Below, piece after piece: positions 8,695-16,752 of a stretch of DNA of 64,000 nt. The DNA comes from Azospirillum canadense (GTDB taxonomy: Bacteria; Pseudomonadota; Alphaproteobacteria; Azospirillales; Azospirillaceae). Both the position numbers and the translations under genes were made by a program. Below the pieces are notes generated by a model. It was not told the DNA's origin and searched no databases. It saw nothing but the letters and a program-made list of their open reading frames with translations. The stretch is from the NCBI RefSeq assembly GCF_025961225.1, contig NZ_JAOQNG010000002.1:673501-737500 (forward strand), read 5' to 3'. Positions within the stretch are counted from its first letter, which is position 1. Each line of letters opens with the position of its first letter.

Positions 8695-9507
8695 ATGCGG
8701 CAGTGCGTGATCGTTGCGGCCCTGCTTCTCGTCCTGTGGGCGGGCGGAGCGCCGGCCGGGGCGGAGGCCTTGCGCGTCTGCGCCGATCCCAACAACCTTC
8801 CCTACAGCAACGACCGCGGCGAAGGCTTCGAGAACCGCATCGTCGAACTGCTGGCCCGCGACCTCGGCATGACCGTCGACTACACCTGGTGGGCGCAGCG
8901 CCGCGGCTTCATCCGGAACACGTTGAAGGCCGGCCTGTGCGACGTGGTCGCCGGGGTGCCTATGGGGCTGCCGATGCTGGCGGTGACGCGGCCCTACTAC
9001 CGCTCCACCTACGTCTTCGTCACCGTCGCGGCGCGCGGGCTGGACATCCGCAGCTTCGATGACGAGCGGCTGCGCACGCTGCGCGTCGGGGTGCAGATGA
9101 TCGGCGACGATTTCTCCAACGCCCCACCAGCCCACGCGCTGAGCCGCCGCGGCATCGTGGAGAATGTGCGCGGCTACCTCGTCTACGGCGACTACACCCA
9201 GCCGAACCCGACCGCCCGCATTGTGGAGGCGGTGGCGCGGGGCGACGTCGACGTCGCCGTCGTTTGGGGGCCACAGGCGGGCTTCTTCGCCCGGCGCCAA
9301 CCGGTGCCGCTGACGCTCACCCCGGTGTCGCCGAGCATCGACGGGCCGATCCGCCCGATGATCTTCGACATCTCCATGGGCACCCGCCGCGAGGACACGT
9401 ACCTTCGCGAACGCCTGGACGATGCGCTGGGGCGCAACGCCGCGGCGATCGACGCCATCCTGGCGGACTACGGCGTGCCCAGGGTCGACCCGCCGCGCGC
9501 GCCTTGA
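8695..9507 (+). CDS. Quinoprotein dehydrogenase-associated periplasmic protein (MxaJ/XoxJ family)
   Basis: 270 residues, signal peptide about 1-23 (VLWAGGAPAGAEA). Solute-binding fold of the family that accompanies quinoprotein dehydrogenases: LRVCADPNNLPYSND...GEGFENRIVELLARDLGMTVDYTWW...RRGFIRNTL near the N-terminus is the hallmark sequence. Known: XoxJ/MxaJ are thought to help activate or mature the dehydrogenase rather than transport a solute. Its presence supports an XoxF-like operon. Two bases separate it from the preceding cytochrome gene. Confidence 0.88.
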   Translation: MRQCVIVAALLLVLWAGGAPAGAEALRVCADPNNLPYSNDRGEGFENRIVELLARDLGMTVDYTWWAQRRGFIRNTLKAGLCDVVAGVPMGLPMLAVTRPYYRSTYVFVTVAARGLDIRSFDDERLRTLRVGVQMIGDDFSNAPPAHALSRRGIVENVRGYLVYGDYTQPNPTARIVEAVARGDVDVAVVWGPQAGFFARRQPVPLTLTPVSPSIDGPIRPMIFDISMGTRREDTYLRERLDDALGRNAAAIDAILADYGVPRVDPPRAP

Positions 9508-9575
9508 CCGCTTCGTTTGCAGTCCCCCGCAACGTTCCGCTACACTCGCGCTAAAGTTTCCGGAGTGATGCGCCC

Positions 9576-11030
9576 TTGTTTGACGATGACCCCGGCGGCC
9601 AGGCCGAGATCCTGCGGCGGCGGGCCATGCCGTCCCTGTTCGAGGCCCTGGAAACGCAGTCCGAAGGCACGGTCGCCATCGACCGGAGCGGGCGCATCGT
9701 CTGGATCAACGCCAAATACGCCAAGATGCTGGGCATCAGCGATCCGGCCTCCGCCATCGGGCAGGAGGTGGAGGCGGTCATCCCCAACAGCCAGCTGCGT
9801 CAGGTCGTGAAGAGCGGGCAGCCGATCCTGCTCGACGTCATGAGCTTTGGATCGCAACGTTTGGTTGTTTCTCGCTTTCCGCTGACCGACGACGACGGCA
9901 CGGTAATCGGGGCCGTGGGCTATGTCTTCTACGACAGCCTGCACCGGCTGAAGCCGCTGCTTGGCGAACTCGCCCGGCTGGAGGCGGAGTTGGAGGCGGC
10001 CAAGCGCCACCTCAACGAACGCCGGCAGCCGCGCCACACGCTGCAAAGCTACGTCGGTGACAGCCCCATCTGCCTGGACGTCAAGCGCCGGGCCCGGCTC
10101 GCCGCCCGCCATGACTCGCCGATCCTGCTGCTGGGCGAGACCGGAACGGGGAAGGAGCTGATCGCCCAAGCCATTCACGGCCTGTCGGCGCGGTCGGCGA
10201 AGCCCTTCGTCGGGGTCAACGTGGCCGCCATTCCCGACACGCTGCTGGAGGCCGAATTCTTCGGGACGGTGCCCGGCGCCTACACCGGGGTGGATCGGCG
10301 CGGACGGGAAGGGCGCTTCAAGACGGCCGACGGCGGCACCCTGTTCCTGGACGAGATCGGGGACATGCCGCTGGCCCTCCAGGCCAAGCTGCTGCGCGCG
10401 TTGCAGGAGCAGGAGATCGAGCCGCTGGGCTCCGACCGGCCGGTCAAGGTGGACGTGCGGGTCATCGCGGCGACGAACGTCGATCTGGAACAGCGCATCC
10501 GGGACGGACGATTCCGCGCCGACCTCTACTACCGGCTGAACGTGCTGTGCATCCGCCTGCCGTCGCTGACGGAAATGGGGCATGGGCTGGAAGCCATCGC
10601 CGAAACCATCCTCCAGGAGATTTCCCTGCGCACCGGCATGCCGAGCCGGGTGTTGACGCCCGAGGCCGTGGCGGCGCTCGGCCGCCATTCCTGGCCGGGC
10701 AACGTCCGCGAACTGCGCAACGTGCTGGAGCGCGTGTGCATGCTGACCGACAACCGCAACCTGACCGTCGCGGATCTGGCGGAGGCGCTGCCGGTGGATG
10801 GTTCGGCCGATCCGGCCGTCCCGCCGCCGTCCTCCCCCACGGCGGCGGCGGCGGCGGAAGCTCCGTTGCCGTCCTACGACGACGCTTTCGCCACGTTCGA
10901 GCGCGCGCTGCTGCAACGGGCGCTGGAGGACTCCGGCCAACGGGCGGCCGAGGCGGCCAAGCGGCTCGGCATCTCGCGGGCCGCTTTCTACAAGAAGCTC
11001 ACCCGCGCGGGCCTGCGGGCGAAGGGGTAG
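9576..11030 (+). CDS. Sigma-54-dependent activator, PAS-AAA-Fis
   Basis: 484 residues from a TTG at 9576 with a CGGAG site upstream; ATG at 9627 is the alternative. Order: PAS-like sensor (about 20-120), short coiled linker (GELARLEAELEAAKRHL), AAA domain with Walker A GETGTGKE (187-194), sigma-54 loop GAYTGV (234-239, normally GAFTGA), Walker B GGTLFLDEIG (253-262), and a C-terminal Fis-type helix-turn-helix (AAEAAKRLGISRAAFYKKL). No receiver domain, so it probably senses a ligand through PAS. A poly-Ala/Pro linker precedes the HTH. Targets are unknown; candidates are the upstream PQQ operon and the nearby ketone-body operon, which has a sigma-54 promoter. Confidence 0.9.
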   Translation: MFDDDPGGQAEILRRRAMPSLFEALETQSEGTVAIDRSGRIVWINAKYAKMLGISDPASAIGQEVEAVIPNSQLRQVVKSGQPILLDVMSFGSQRLVVSRFPLTDDDGTVIGAVGYVFYDSLHRLKPLLGELARLEAELEAAKRHLNERRQPRHTLQSYVGDSPICLDVKRRARLAARHDSPILLLGETGTGKELIAQAIHGLSARSAKPFVGVNVAAIPDTLLEAEFFGTVPGAYTGVDRRGREGRFKTADGGTLFLDEIGDMPLALQAKLLRALQEQEIEPLGSDRPVKVDVRVIAATNVDLEQRIRDGRFRADLYYRLNVLCIRLPSLTEMGHGLEAIAETILQEISLRTGMPSRVLTPEAVAALGRHSWPGNVRELRNVLERVCMLTDNRNLTVADLAEALPVDGSADPAVPPPSSPTAAAAAEAPLPSYDDAFATFERALLQRALEDSGQRAAEAAKRLGISRAAFYKKLTRAGLRAKG

Positions 11031-11319
11031 GGCGCCGGACGGCTGCACGGCGCGATGCCGCGCTGCAGCAACCCTTCCGTCGGGACGAATTTCTTGCCAA
11101 TCTTGTGAAAAATGCGGTTCACGCTGCGGTGCGATGTTGCAGCGCATTGGCGCGCGAACGATCTTGGTCTATGGTGCGCGTGCCGCTGTGGTTGATGTTC
11201 CTGGCGCATAAGCGAGCAGCACGGCAGCGACCAGTAGAGAAAGCAACCTACTGTTTTCCGAAAACACCTGCCGGCACGCCATCCCTGGGGCGTGCCGTAT
11301 CAATGCTGGAGCGACTGTG

Positions 11320-12060
11320 ATGTCTCAGAAGATCGCGCTTGTCACCGGTGCCATGGGTGGCCTCGGCACCGCCATCTGCCAGGCGCTGGCCAAGGATGGC
11401 TTCCTCGTGGCGGCCAACTGCCTGCCGAACTTTGAACCGGCCGCGAAGTGGCTGGGCGAGCAGGAAGCCCTTGGCTTCAAGTTCTACGTGGCCGAAGGCG
11501 ACGTGTCCGACTTCGAGAGCTGCAAAGCGATGGTCGCCAAGATCGAGGCCGACCTGGGTCCGGTGGACGTCCTGGTGAACAACGCCGGCATCACGCGCGA
11601 CAAGTTCTTCGCCAAAATGGAAAAGACGCAGTGGGATGCGGTGATCGCCACCAATCTCAGCAGCCTGTTCAACGTGACCCAGCAGGTGTCGGCGAAGATG
11701 GCCGAGCGCGGCTGGGGCCGCATCATCAACATCTCCTCGGTCAACGGCGTCAAGGGCCAGGCCGGCCAGACCAACTACTCGGCCGCCAAGGCCGGCGTGA
11801 TTGGCTTCACCAAGGCGCTGGCCGCCGAGCTGGCGACCAAGGGCGTGACCGTCAACGCCATCGCCCCGGGCTACATCGGCACCGAGATGGTCATGGCGAT
11901 CCGCGAGGACATCCGCCAAGCCATCACCGACAGCGTCCCGATGAAGCGCCTGGGCCGTCCGGACGAGATCGGCGGCGCGGTGTCCTACCTCGCCTCCGAG
12001 ATCGCCGGCTACGTCACCGGCTCGACCCTGAACATCAACGGCGGCCTGAACTATCAGTAA
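11320..12060 (+). CDS. phaB: Acetoacetyl-CoA reductase
   Basis: 246 residues, short-chain dehydrogenase. Reduces acetoacetyl-CoA to (R)-3-hydroxybutyryl-CoA with NADPH for polyhydroxybutyrate synthesis. Seen: cofactor loop TGAMGGLG; NNAG; the catalytic Ser region NISSVNG and YSAAKAG (Tyr-Lys); C-terminal YVTGSTLNINGGL typical of PhaB. The ATG at 11320 has GGAG eight bases upstream; an in-frame GTG three bases earlier is less likely. The 289-bp gap before it (11031-11319) holds no gene and no promoter I could identify with confidence. Confidence 0.93.
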   Translation: MSQKIALVTGAMGGLGTAICQALAKDGFLVAANCLPNFEPAAKWLGEQEALGFKFYVAEGDVSDFESCKAMVAKIEADLGPVDVLVNNAGITRDKFFAKMEKTQWDAVIATNLSSLFNVTQQVSAKMAERGWGRIINISSVNGVKGQAGQTNYSAAKAGVIGFTKALAAELATKGVTVNAIAPGYIGTEMVMAIREDIRQAITDSVPMKRLGRPDEIGGAVSYLASEIAGYVTGSTLNINGGLNYQ

Positions 12061-12088
12061 GGCGCCGTTCAACCACCGGTCGAAACGG

Positions 12089-12120
12089 AAAGGGCCTTTC
12101 CCACGCGGGAAAGGCCCTTT
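12089..12120. terminator. Bidirectional hairpin terminator between phaB and bdhA
   Basis: Perfect 14-bp stem: AAAGGGCCTTTCCC at 12089-12102 pairs with 12107-12120 around the loop ACGC. The A-rich start and T-rich end make it work for transcripts from both converging genes. Confidence 0.85.
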
Positions 12121-12142
12121 ACCTTTGGCAAATGCTGTCCGG

Positions 12143-12925
12143 TCAGCGCGCCAGCCAGCCGCCGTCCATGTTGATGGCGGCGCCGCGCATGTTCGACGCG
12201 GCTTCCAACGACAGGAAGACCGCCAACTCGCCCAGCTGTTCGGGCGTCACGAAGGTTTCCGACGGCTGCTTCTCGCGCAGCAGCTCGCGGCCAGCCTGCT
12301 CGTTGCTCCAGCCGTTCTTCTCGGCCAGGGCGTCGATCTGCTTCTGCACCAGCGGGGTCAGCACCCAGCCCGGACAGATGGCGTTGCAGGTCACGTTGGT
12401 CAGCGCGGTTTCCAGCGCCACCGTCTTGGTCAGCCCGACCACGCCGTGCTTGGCCGCCACATAGGCCGACTTGTTGGCCGAGGCGACGAGGCCGTGCACC
12501 GAGGCGATGTTGATGATGCGGCCCCAGTTGCGCGCCTTCATGCCGGGCAGCGCGTAGCGCGTGCCGTAGAAGACCGCCGACAGGTTGATGGAAATCACAC
12601 GCTCCCACGCGTCCTCGGGGAAGTCCTCCACCGGGGCGACGTGCTGGACGCCGGCGTTGTTGACCAGGATGTCCACCTTGCCGAACGCCTGCTCCGCGTT
12701 GGCGACCATCGCCTTGATCTCGGCCGGCTTGCTCATGTCGGCACCGTCGTAGGCGACGCGCACGCCGAACTCCCGGCCCAGGCTCTCGCACAGGGCGGCA
12801 ATCTCCCCGCGGTCCCCGAAGCCGTTCAGCAGGACGTCGGCGCCCTGTGCCGCGAGGCAGCGCGCGATGCCCAGGCCGATGCCGCTGGTGGAGCCGGTGA
12901 CGATGGCCGATTTGCCCTTCAGCAT
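12143..12925 (-). CDS. bdhA: 3-hydroxybutyrate dehydrogenase
   Basis: 260 residues, SDR family. Oxidises (R)-3-hydroxybutyrate to acetoacetate with NAD. Seen: TGSTSGIGLGIA cofactor loop, NNAGVQHVAPVEDFP (the QHVAPVEDFP stretch is typical of this enzyme), catalytic Ser in NIASVHGLVAS, YVAAKHG, and the C-terminal INMDGGWLAR. The last gene of the ketone-body operon; 17 bp after atoA. Working with the CoA transferase it feeds stored or imported 3-hydroxybutyrate into acetyl-CoA metabolism. Confidence 0.95.
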   Translation of the reverse strand: MLKGKSAIVTGSTSGIGLGIARCLAAQGADVLLNGFGDRGEIAALCESLGREFGVRVAYDGADMSKPAEIKAMVANAEQAFGKVDILVNNAGVQHVAPVEDFPEDAWERVISINLSAVFYGTRYALPGMKARNWGRIINIASVHGLVASANKSAYVAAKHGVVGLTKTVALETALTNVTCNAICPGWVLTPLVQKQIDALAEKNGWSNEQAGRELLREKQPSETFVTPEQLGELAVFLSLEAASNMRGAAINMDGGWLAR

Positions 12926-12942
12926 GTGCTTGTTCCTCCGGC

Positions 12943-13590
12943 TCAGAGCGGCATCGCCGGCACGTCGGCCGGCACGATCAGTTCGCAGGCCGTGGCGGCC
13001 AGCACCTGCTCGACGGTCACGCCGGGTGCCGTTTCCTTCAGCACCAGCCCCTTGTCGGTCGGCTCGATGACCGCGAGGTCGGTGACCACCAAGTCGACGC
13101 GGCGGACCGAGGTCAACGGCAGAGTGCAGCGCTTGACGATCTTGGACTCGCCCTTGGCGACGTGCTGCATTGCGACGATCACGCGCTTGGCGCCGGAAAC
13201 GAGGTCCATCGCCCCGCCCATGCCCGGCACCATCTTGCCCGGCACCATCCAGTTGGCGAGCCGGCCTTCCTCGTCCACCTGCAACCCGCCGAGGACGGTG
13301 ACGTCCAGGTGGCCGCCGCGGATCAGGCCGAAGGACATAGCGCTGTCGAAGGACGCGGCACCGGGCAGCGCGCTGATCGGGTTGCCGCCCGCGTCGGTCA
13401 GGTCCGGGTTCTCCGCACCCACGATGGGGCCGGACATGCCGATGATGCCGTTCTCCGACTGGAAGAAGACGTGCCGGCCGGCGGGGATGTAGCGCGCGAC
13501 CAGCGTCGGAAGCCCGATGCCCAGGTTGACGAGATTGCCATCGGCCAGTTCCAGCGCCACGCGCTTGGCGATCAGGGTTTTCTCATCCAT
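12943..13590 (-). CDS. atoA: 3-oxoacid CoA-transferase subunit B
   Basis: 215 residues, the usual length. Carries the catalytic Glu motif FQSENGIIG (SENG) of class I CoA transferases and LGGLQVDEEGRLANW. Overlaps the end of subunit A by 8 bp, indicating coupled translation of the two subunits. Forms the enzyme that moves CoA to acetoacetate. The exact CoA donor (succinyl-CoA or acetyl-CoA) cannot be told from the sequence, so scoB would be an equally fair name. Confidence 0.93.
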   Translation of the reverse strand: MDEKTLIAKRVALELADGNLVNLGIGLPTLVARYIPAGRHVFFQSENGIIGMSGPIVGAENPDLTDAGGNPISALPGAASFDSAMSFGLIRGGHLDVTVLGGLQVDEEGRLANWMVPGKMVPGMGGAMDLVSGAKRVIVAMQHVAKGESKIVKRCTLPLTSVRRVDLVVTDLAVIEPTDKGLVLKETAPGVTVEQVLAATACELIVPADVPAMPL

Positions 13591-14245
13591 GGCGGCGCTC
13601 CTTGGCGACGATGTAGTCGACCAGCACGTTGGGGGTGGCGACGGCGTCGGGCGGGATGACGCCGATGGGCACGATGTCCTCCGCCTCGACGATGACGGTC
13701 TCGGCCGCCATCGCCATCAGCGGGTTGAAGTTGCGCGCGGTCAGCGCGTATTCGAGGTTGCCGTAGTAGTCGGCGCGCTTGGCATTGATCAGGGCGAAAT
13801 CGGCCTTCAGCGGCTTTTCCAGCAGGAAGGTCTTGCCGTCGACCTCCACGGTCTGCTTGCCCTCTTCCACCACCGTGCCGACGCCGGTCGGGGTCAGCAC
13901 GCCGCCCAGGCCGAAGCCGGCGGCGCGCACGCGCTCGGCCAGCGTGCCCTGGGGCACCAGCTCGACCTCCGTCTCGCCAGCGATCATCTGGCGCTGCGTC
14001 TCGGGGTTCAGGCCGATGTGGCTGGCGATGACGCGGGCGACCGCCTTGGCGGCGATCAGCTTGCCGATGCCGATGCCGGGCAGGGCGGTGTCGTTGGCGA
14101 TCACGGTCAGGCCGCGCTTGCCCTGGCGGACCAGCTCGTCGATCAGGCGGGGGGGCGTGCCCACCCCCATGAAGCCGCCGATCATCAGGACCGCGCCGTC
14201 GGGAATGAGCGCGACGGCATCGGCCAGTTCAATGATTTTCTTCAT
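13583..14245 (-). CDS. atoD: 3-oxoacid CoA-transferase subunit A
   Basis: 220 residues. Contains the glycine-rich CoA-binding loop MIGGFMGVGTP near residue 21 and typical GLNPETQRQM and ADYYGNLEY motifs. One base separates it from the permease gene upstream. Acts with the following atoA product to activate acetoacetate. Could equally be named scoA. Confidence 0.93.
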   Translation of the reverse strand: MKKIIELADAVALIPDGAVLMIGGFMGVGTPPRLIDELVRQGKRGLTVIANDTALPGIGIGKLIAAKAVARVIASHIGLNPETQRQMIAGETEVELVPQGTLAERVRAAGFGLGGVLTPTGVGTVVEEGKQTVEVDGKTFLLEKPLKADFALINAKRADYYGNLEYALTARNFNPLMAMAAETVIVEAEDIVPIGVIPPDAVATPNVLVDYIVAKERRHG

Positions 14246-14246
14246 G

Positions 14247-15638
14247 TCAGACGATCCCGGTCAGGTAGTAGACGGCGATCACGACGAAGACCGCCAGCGT
14301 CTTGATGCAGGTGATCGCGAAGATGTCGCCGTAGGACTGGCGGTGGGTCAGCCCGGTGACGCCCAGCAGCGTGATGACGGCGCCGTTGTGCGGCAGGGTG
14401 TCCATGCCGCCGCTGGCCATGGAGGCGACGCGGTGCAGGACTTCCATCGGGATGCCGGTGGCGTTGGCGGCGGTGATGAACTGGTCCGCCATGGCGGCCA
14501 GGGCGATGCTCATGCCGCCGGACGCGGAACCGGTGACGCCGGCCAGCGTGGTGACGGTGATGGCCTCGTTGACCAGCGGGTTGGGGATGGCCTTCAGCCC
14601 GCCGGCGATCACCAGGAAGCCCGGCAGCGCCGCGATGACCGCGCCGAAGCCGTATTCCGACGCCGTGTTCATGGAGGCGAGCAGCGAGCCGCCGATGGCC
14701 GCCTTGGTGCCCTCGGCGAAGCGCTGGGACACCGGCTTCCAGGCGAATGCCAGCACGGTCAGGATGCCGGCGAGCAGCGCGCCCTCGACCGCCCAGATTC
14801 CGGCGACGGCGGAAACCTGGGTGACCAGCGGCTTGGCGCCGTCGGTCAGCGCGACTTGGTTGCTGGCCCCGTAGAAGGTCGGGATCAGCATGGTGAAAAC
14901 CTTGTTCAGCACGCCGACCATGACCAGCGGCAGCAGCGCGATCACCGGGTTCGGCAGAACCTCGGCGTGGATCGCCTCCGGCTCGTTGCTGTGGCCCTCG
15001 CCGTAGCCCTCGCCGGCCGCGGCGGCGACCTTGCGGCGCCACTCCAGGTACAGGATGCCGACGACCAAGATGAAGACGGCGCCGATGGTGCCCAGCCACG
15101 GGGCGGCGAAGGCGTCGGTCTTGAAGAAGGTGGTCGGGATGATGTTCTGGATCTGCGGCGTGCCGGGCAGGGAGTCCATCGTCACCGTGAAGGCGCCCAG
15201 CGCGATAGTGCCGGGGATCAGGCGCTTCGGGATGTTGCCCTGGCGGAACATCTCGGCCGCGAAGGGGTAGACGGCGAAGACGACGACGAACAGCGACACG
15301 CCGCCGTAGGTCAGCAGGATGCAGACCAGCACGATGGACATCATCGCCCGTTCACGGCCGACCAGCTTGATCACGGCGGAGACGATCGACTTGGAGAAAC
15401 CGGACAGCTCGATCACCTTGCCGAACACCGCGCCCAGCAGGAAGACCGGGAAGTACAGCTTCACGAAGCCGACCATCTTGTCCATGAACAGGCCGGTGAA
15501 AATCGGCGGGACGGCGGACGGGTCGGTGAGCAGGACGGCGCCGAGCGCCGCGATGGGGGCGAACAGGATGACGCTGAAGCCGCGGTACGCGACGAACATC
15601 AGGAACGCGAGCGCTCCCACGCACACAAGAAAACTCAT
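14247..15638 (-). CDS. GntP-family permease, probable short-chain acid (ketone body) uptake
   Basis: 463 residues, about 12 hydrophobic helices. Start set at ATG 15638 because AGGAGG lies just upstream; the open frame continues upstream without initiation signals. GntP/CitM-type features include SLPGTPQIQNIIPTTFF and the C-terminal GMDTLPHNGAVITLL repeat. Known: GntP relatives next to CoA transferase and hydroxybutyrate dehydrogenase genes import 3-hydroxybutyrate or acetoacetate. The substrate here is inferred from that context. 14 bp downstream of the SRPBCC gene. Confidence 0.87.
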   Translation of the reverse strand: MSFLVCVGALAFLMFVAYRGFSVILFAPIAALGAVLLTDPSAVPPIFTGLFMDKMVGFVKLYFPVFLLGAVFGKVIELSGFSKSIVSAVIKLVGRERAMMSIVLVCILLTYGGVSLFVVVFAVYPFAAEMFRQGNIPKRLIPGTIALGAFTVTMDSLPGTPQIQNIIPTTFFKTDAFAAPWLGTIGAVFILVVGILYLEWRRKVAAAAGEGYGEGHSNEPEAIHAEVLPNPVIALLPLVMVGVLNKVFTMLIPTFYGASNQVALTDGAKPLVTQVSAVAGIWAVEGALLAGILTVLAFAWKPVSQRFAEGTKAAIGGSLLASMNTASEYGFGAVIAALPGFLVIAGGLKAIPNPLVNEAITVTTLAGVTGSASGGMSIALAAMADQFITAANATGIPMEVLHRVASMASGGMDTLPHNGAVITLLGVTGLTHRQSYGDIFAITCIKTLAVFVVIAVYYLTGIV

Positions 15639-15652
15639 GGACGAACTTCCTC

Positions 15653-16135
15653 CTACGGGCGGAGTGTCGGGGCCTCGCAAGGCCCAGCCCCCGTTGTTGC
15701 GCCCCCCGGTCCGGCAAGGCCGGCGAGGAGCGTGGACAGGTTGTCGAAACCGTTCCGGTACAGCGTCTGGATGAAGGACTCCGCCTCGGCCTCTGTCAGT
15801 CCGGACGGACGGAAATTCGCCGTCCAGACCAGCGTGGCGCGGTCGTCCCCGTGCGGCAGCACGCGGATCTGCGCCAGGTGGTCGTCGACCGGGTAAGGGC
15901 AGCCGATGGCGGAGTAGGTGTAGGCGTCCTCGATCCGGCTTGCGTGTTCGAGCTTGTGGACGAGCGTCGTGCCATCGCGCAGTTGCAGCCGGCGATGCGC
16001 ACCCTTGCCCGAGCCTTGGACTCGGAAATCCACAGCGTCGGGGTACCAGTCCAGCAGACGGCCGTCCCACCGCACGAGCGACCAGAGCCGCGGTGCGGAG
16101 ACCGGCAGAAGAGCTTTCATGGTGACGCGCGCCAT
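15653..16135 (-). CDS. SRPBCC-fold protein, first gene of the ketone-body operon
   Basis: 160 residues. MARVTMKALLPVSAPRLWSLVRWDG at the start and the spacing of hydrophobic strands are typical of START/polyketide-cyclase-like lipid-binding proteins. Start chosen at ATG 16135. Function in the operon is unknown; a hydrophobic ligand such as an acyl-CoA or oligohydroxybutyrate is speculation. The sigma-54 promoter at 16177-16191 points directly at it. Confidence 0.75.
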   Translation of the reverse strand: MARVTMKALLPVSAPRLWSLVRWDGRLLDWYPDAVDFRVQGSGKGAHRRLQLRDGTTLVHKLEHASRIEDAYTYSAIGCPYPVDDHLAQIRVLPHGDDRATLVWTANFRPSGLTEAEAESFIQTLYRNGFDNLSTLLAGLAGPGGATTGAGPCEAPTLRP

Positions 16136-16176
16136 CGGCGGACCTTGTGCCGTTCGGGTTCGACACAGCCCTTTAG

Positions 16177-16191
16177 GCAAAGGTCATGCCA
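16177..16191 (-). promoter_or_regulatory. Sigma-54 promoter of the ketone-body operon
   Basis: On the minus strand the sequence is TGGCATGACCTTTGC, matching TGGCAC-N5-TTGC at all but one base, with the required 10 bases between GG and GC. The predicted start near 16165 gives a leader of about 30 bases before the ATG at 16135. A dedicated activator is therefore required. Confidence 0.7.
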
Positions 16192-16244
16192 TCGTACGCA
16201 GACCAGGATTTTCGCGGATTGGGCGATCGGGTGGGAGCGGCAAA

Positions 16245-16311
16245 GTCTCCAAGACGAGACAAACGGACCGCATATCGTCTCGATATCGAGACGATGTCTC
16301 AGTTTGGAGAC
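16245..16311. promoter_or_regulatory. Three GTCTC-N6-GAGAC dyads, likely activator sites for the sigma-54 promoter
   Basis: The dyads lie at 16245-16260, 16277-16292 and 16296-16311, each with identical 5-base arms and a 6-base spacer. The middle one sits in a perfect 22-bp palindrome (16274-16295); the outer two extend with matching CAA/TTG flanks. They end 8 bp before the stop of the small gene at 16319. Their distance from the -24 element (about 55-120 bp upstream) is normal for enhancer-binding proteins. Confidence 0.7.
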
Positions 16312-16318
16312 GCGCTGG

Positions 16319-16546
16319 TCAGGCAGCGGCGAGGAAGATGCGCACGTTCTCCAGCAGCAGGAACACGCCCAACACGCCGAAGCCGATGACGGCCATGTCG
16401 GACAGGACGGCCCGCCCGAAGCGTTCCGCTGTCTGGATGCGCGCGAGCGGCAGCGCGATGGTGAACACCACCAGCGCCACGAAGGCCACCACCTTCCCCA
16501 AGGCGGTCAGCAGGATGAAAAGCCAGTAGGCGACCGCGACGAGCAT
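16319..16546 (-). CDS. Small two-helix membrane protein
   Basis: 75 residues from ATG 16546. Two hydrophobic segments (WLFILLTALGKVVAFVALVVFTIAL and SDMAVIGFGVLGVFLLLENVRIFLA). No family recognised. The frame stays open upstream to 16660 but without a convincing start. Possibly its own transcription unit, since operator-like dyads and a sigma-54 promoter lie between it and the next gene. Confidence 0.6.
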   Translation of the reverse strand: MLVAVAYWLFILLTALGKVVAFVALVVFTIALPLARIQTAERFGRAVLSDMAVIGFGVLGVFLLLENVRIFLAAA

Positions 16547-16752
16547 GCGCCCCTCCCCCCGCTTGCGGCATCCGTCATCATGAACTGTACCGCCGCAGCC
16601 CCCGCGGCAAACCCACCGCAAGATATAGGAAGCTTGACCAGGGCAAGAACCCGACCACACCCCTAGGTTTTTTCGTCGGCCTCTGCTAAATTTAAAACAA
16701 TTTTAATGTCGCCCGTTAAGGCTGCGTCTGCAACCAAATCTTGTGAGTATCG

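Noticed and set aside
11031..11319. Sigma-54 promoter before phaB (GGGACGAATTTCTTGC near 11077)
   Set aside because: GG-GC spacing is 11 instead of 10 and the -24 half does not match.
10988..11320. PhaR-type site (CTGCAG, TTGCAGCG repeats) before phaB
   Set aside because: Short TGC-rich words are frequent in this GC-rich DNA and I could not define a consistent spaced motif.
13779..15896. 705-codon plus-strand open frame opposite the permease and CoA transferase genes
   Set aside because: Asp/Gly/Gln/Arg-rich shadow of the minus-strand genes; no motif or ribosome binding site.
16245..16311. Dyads as a terminator for the gene at 16319-16546
   Set aside because: Three separate short-armed dyads with equal geometry and no T-run on the minus strand; they look like protein sites.
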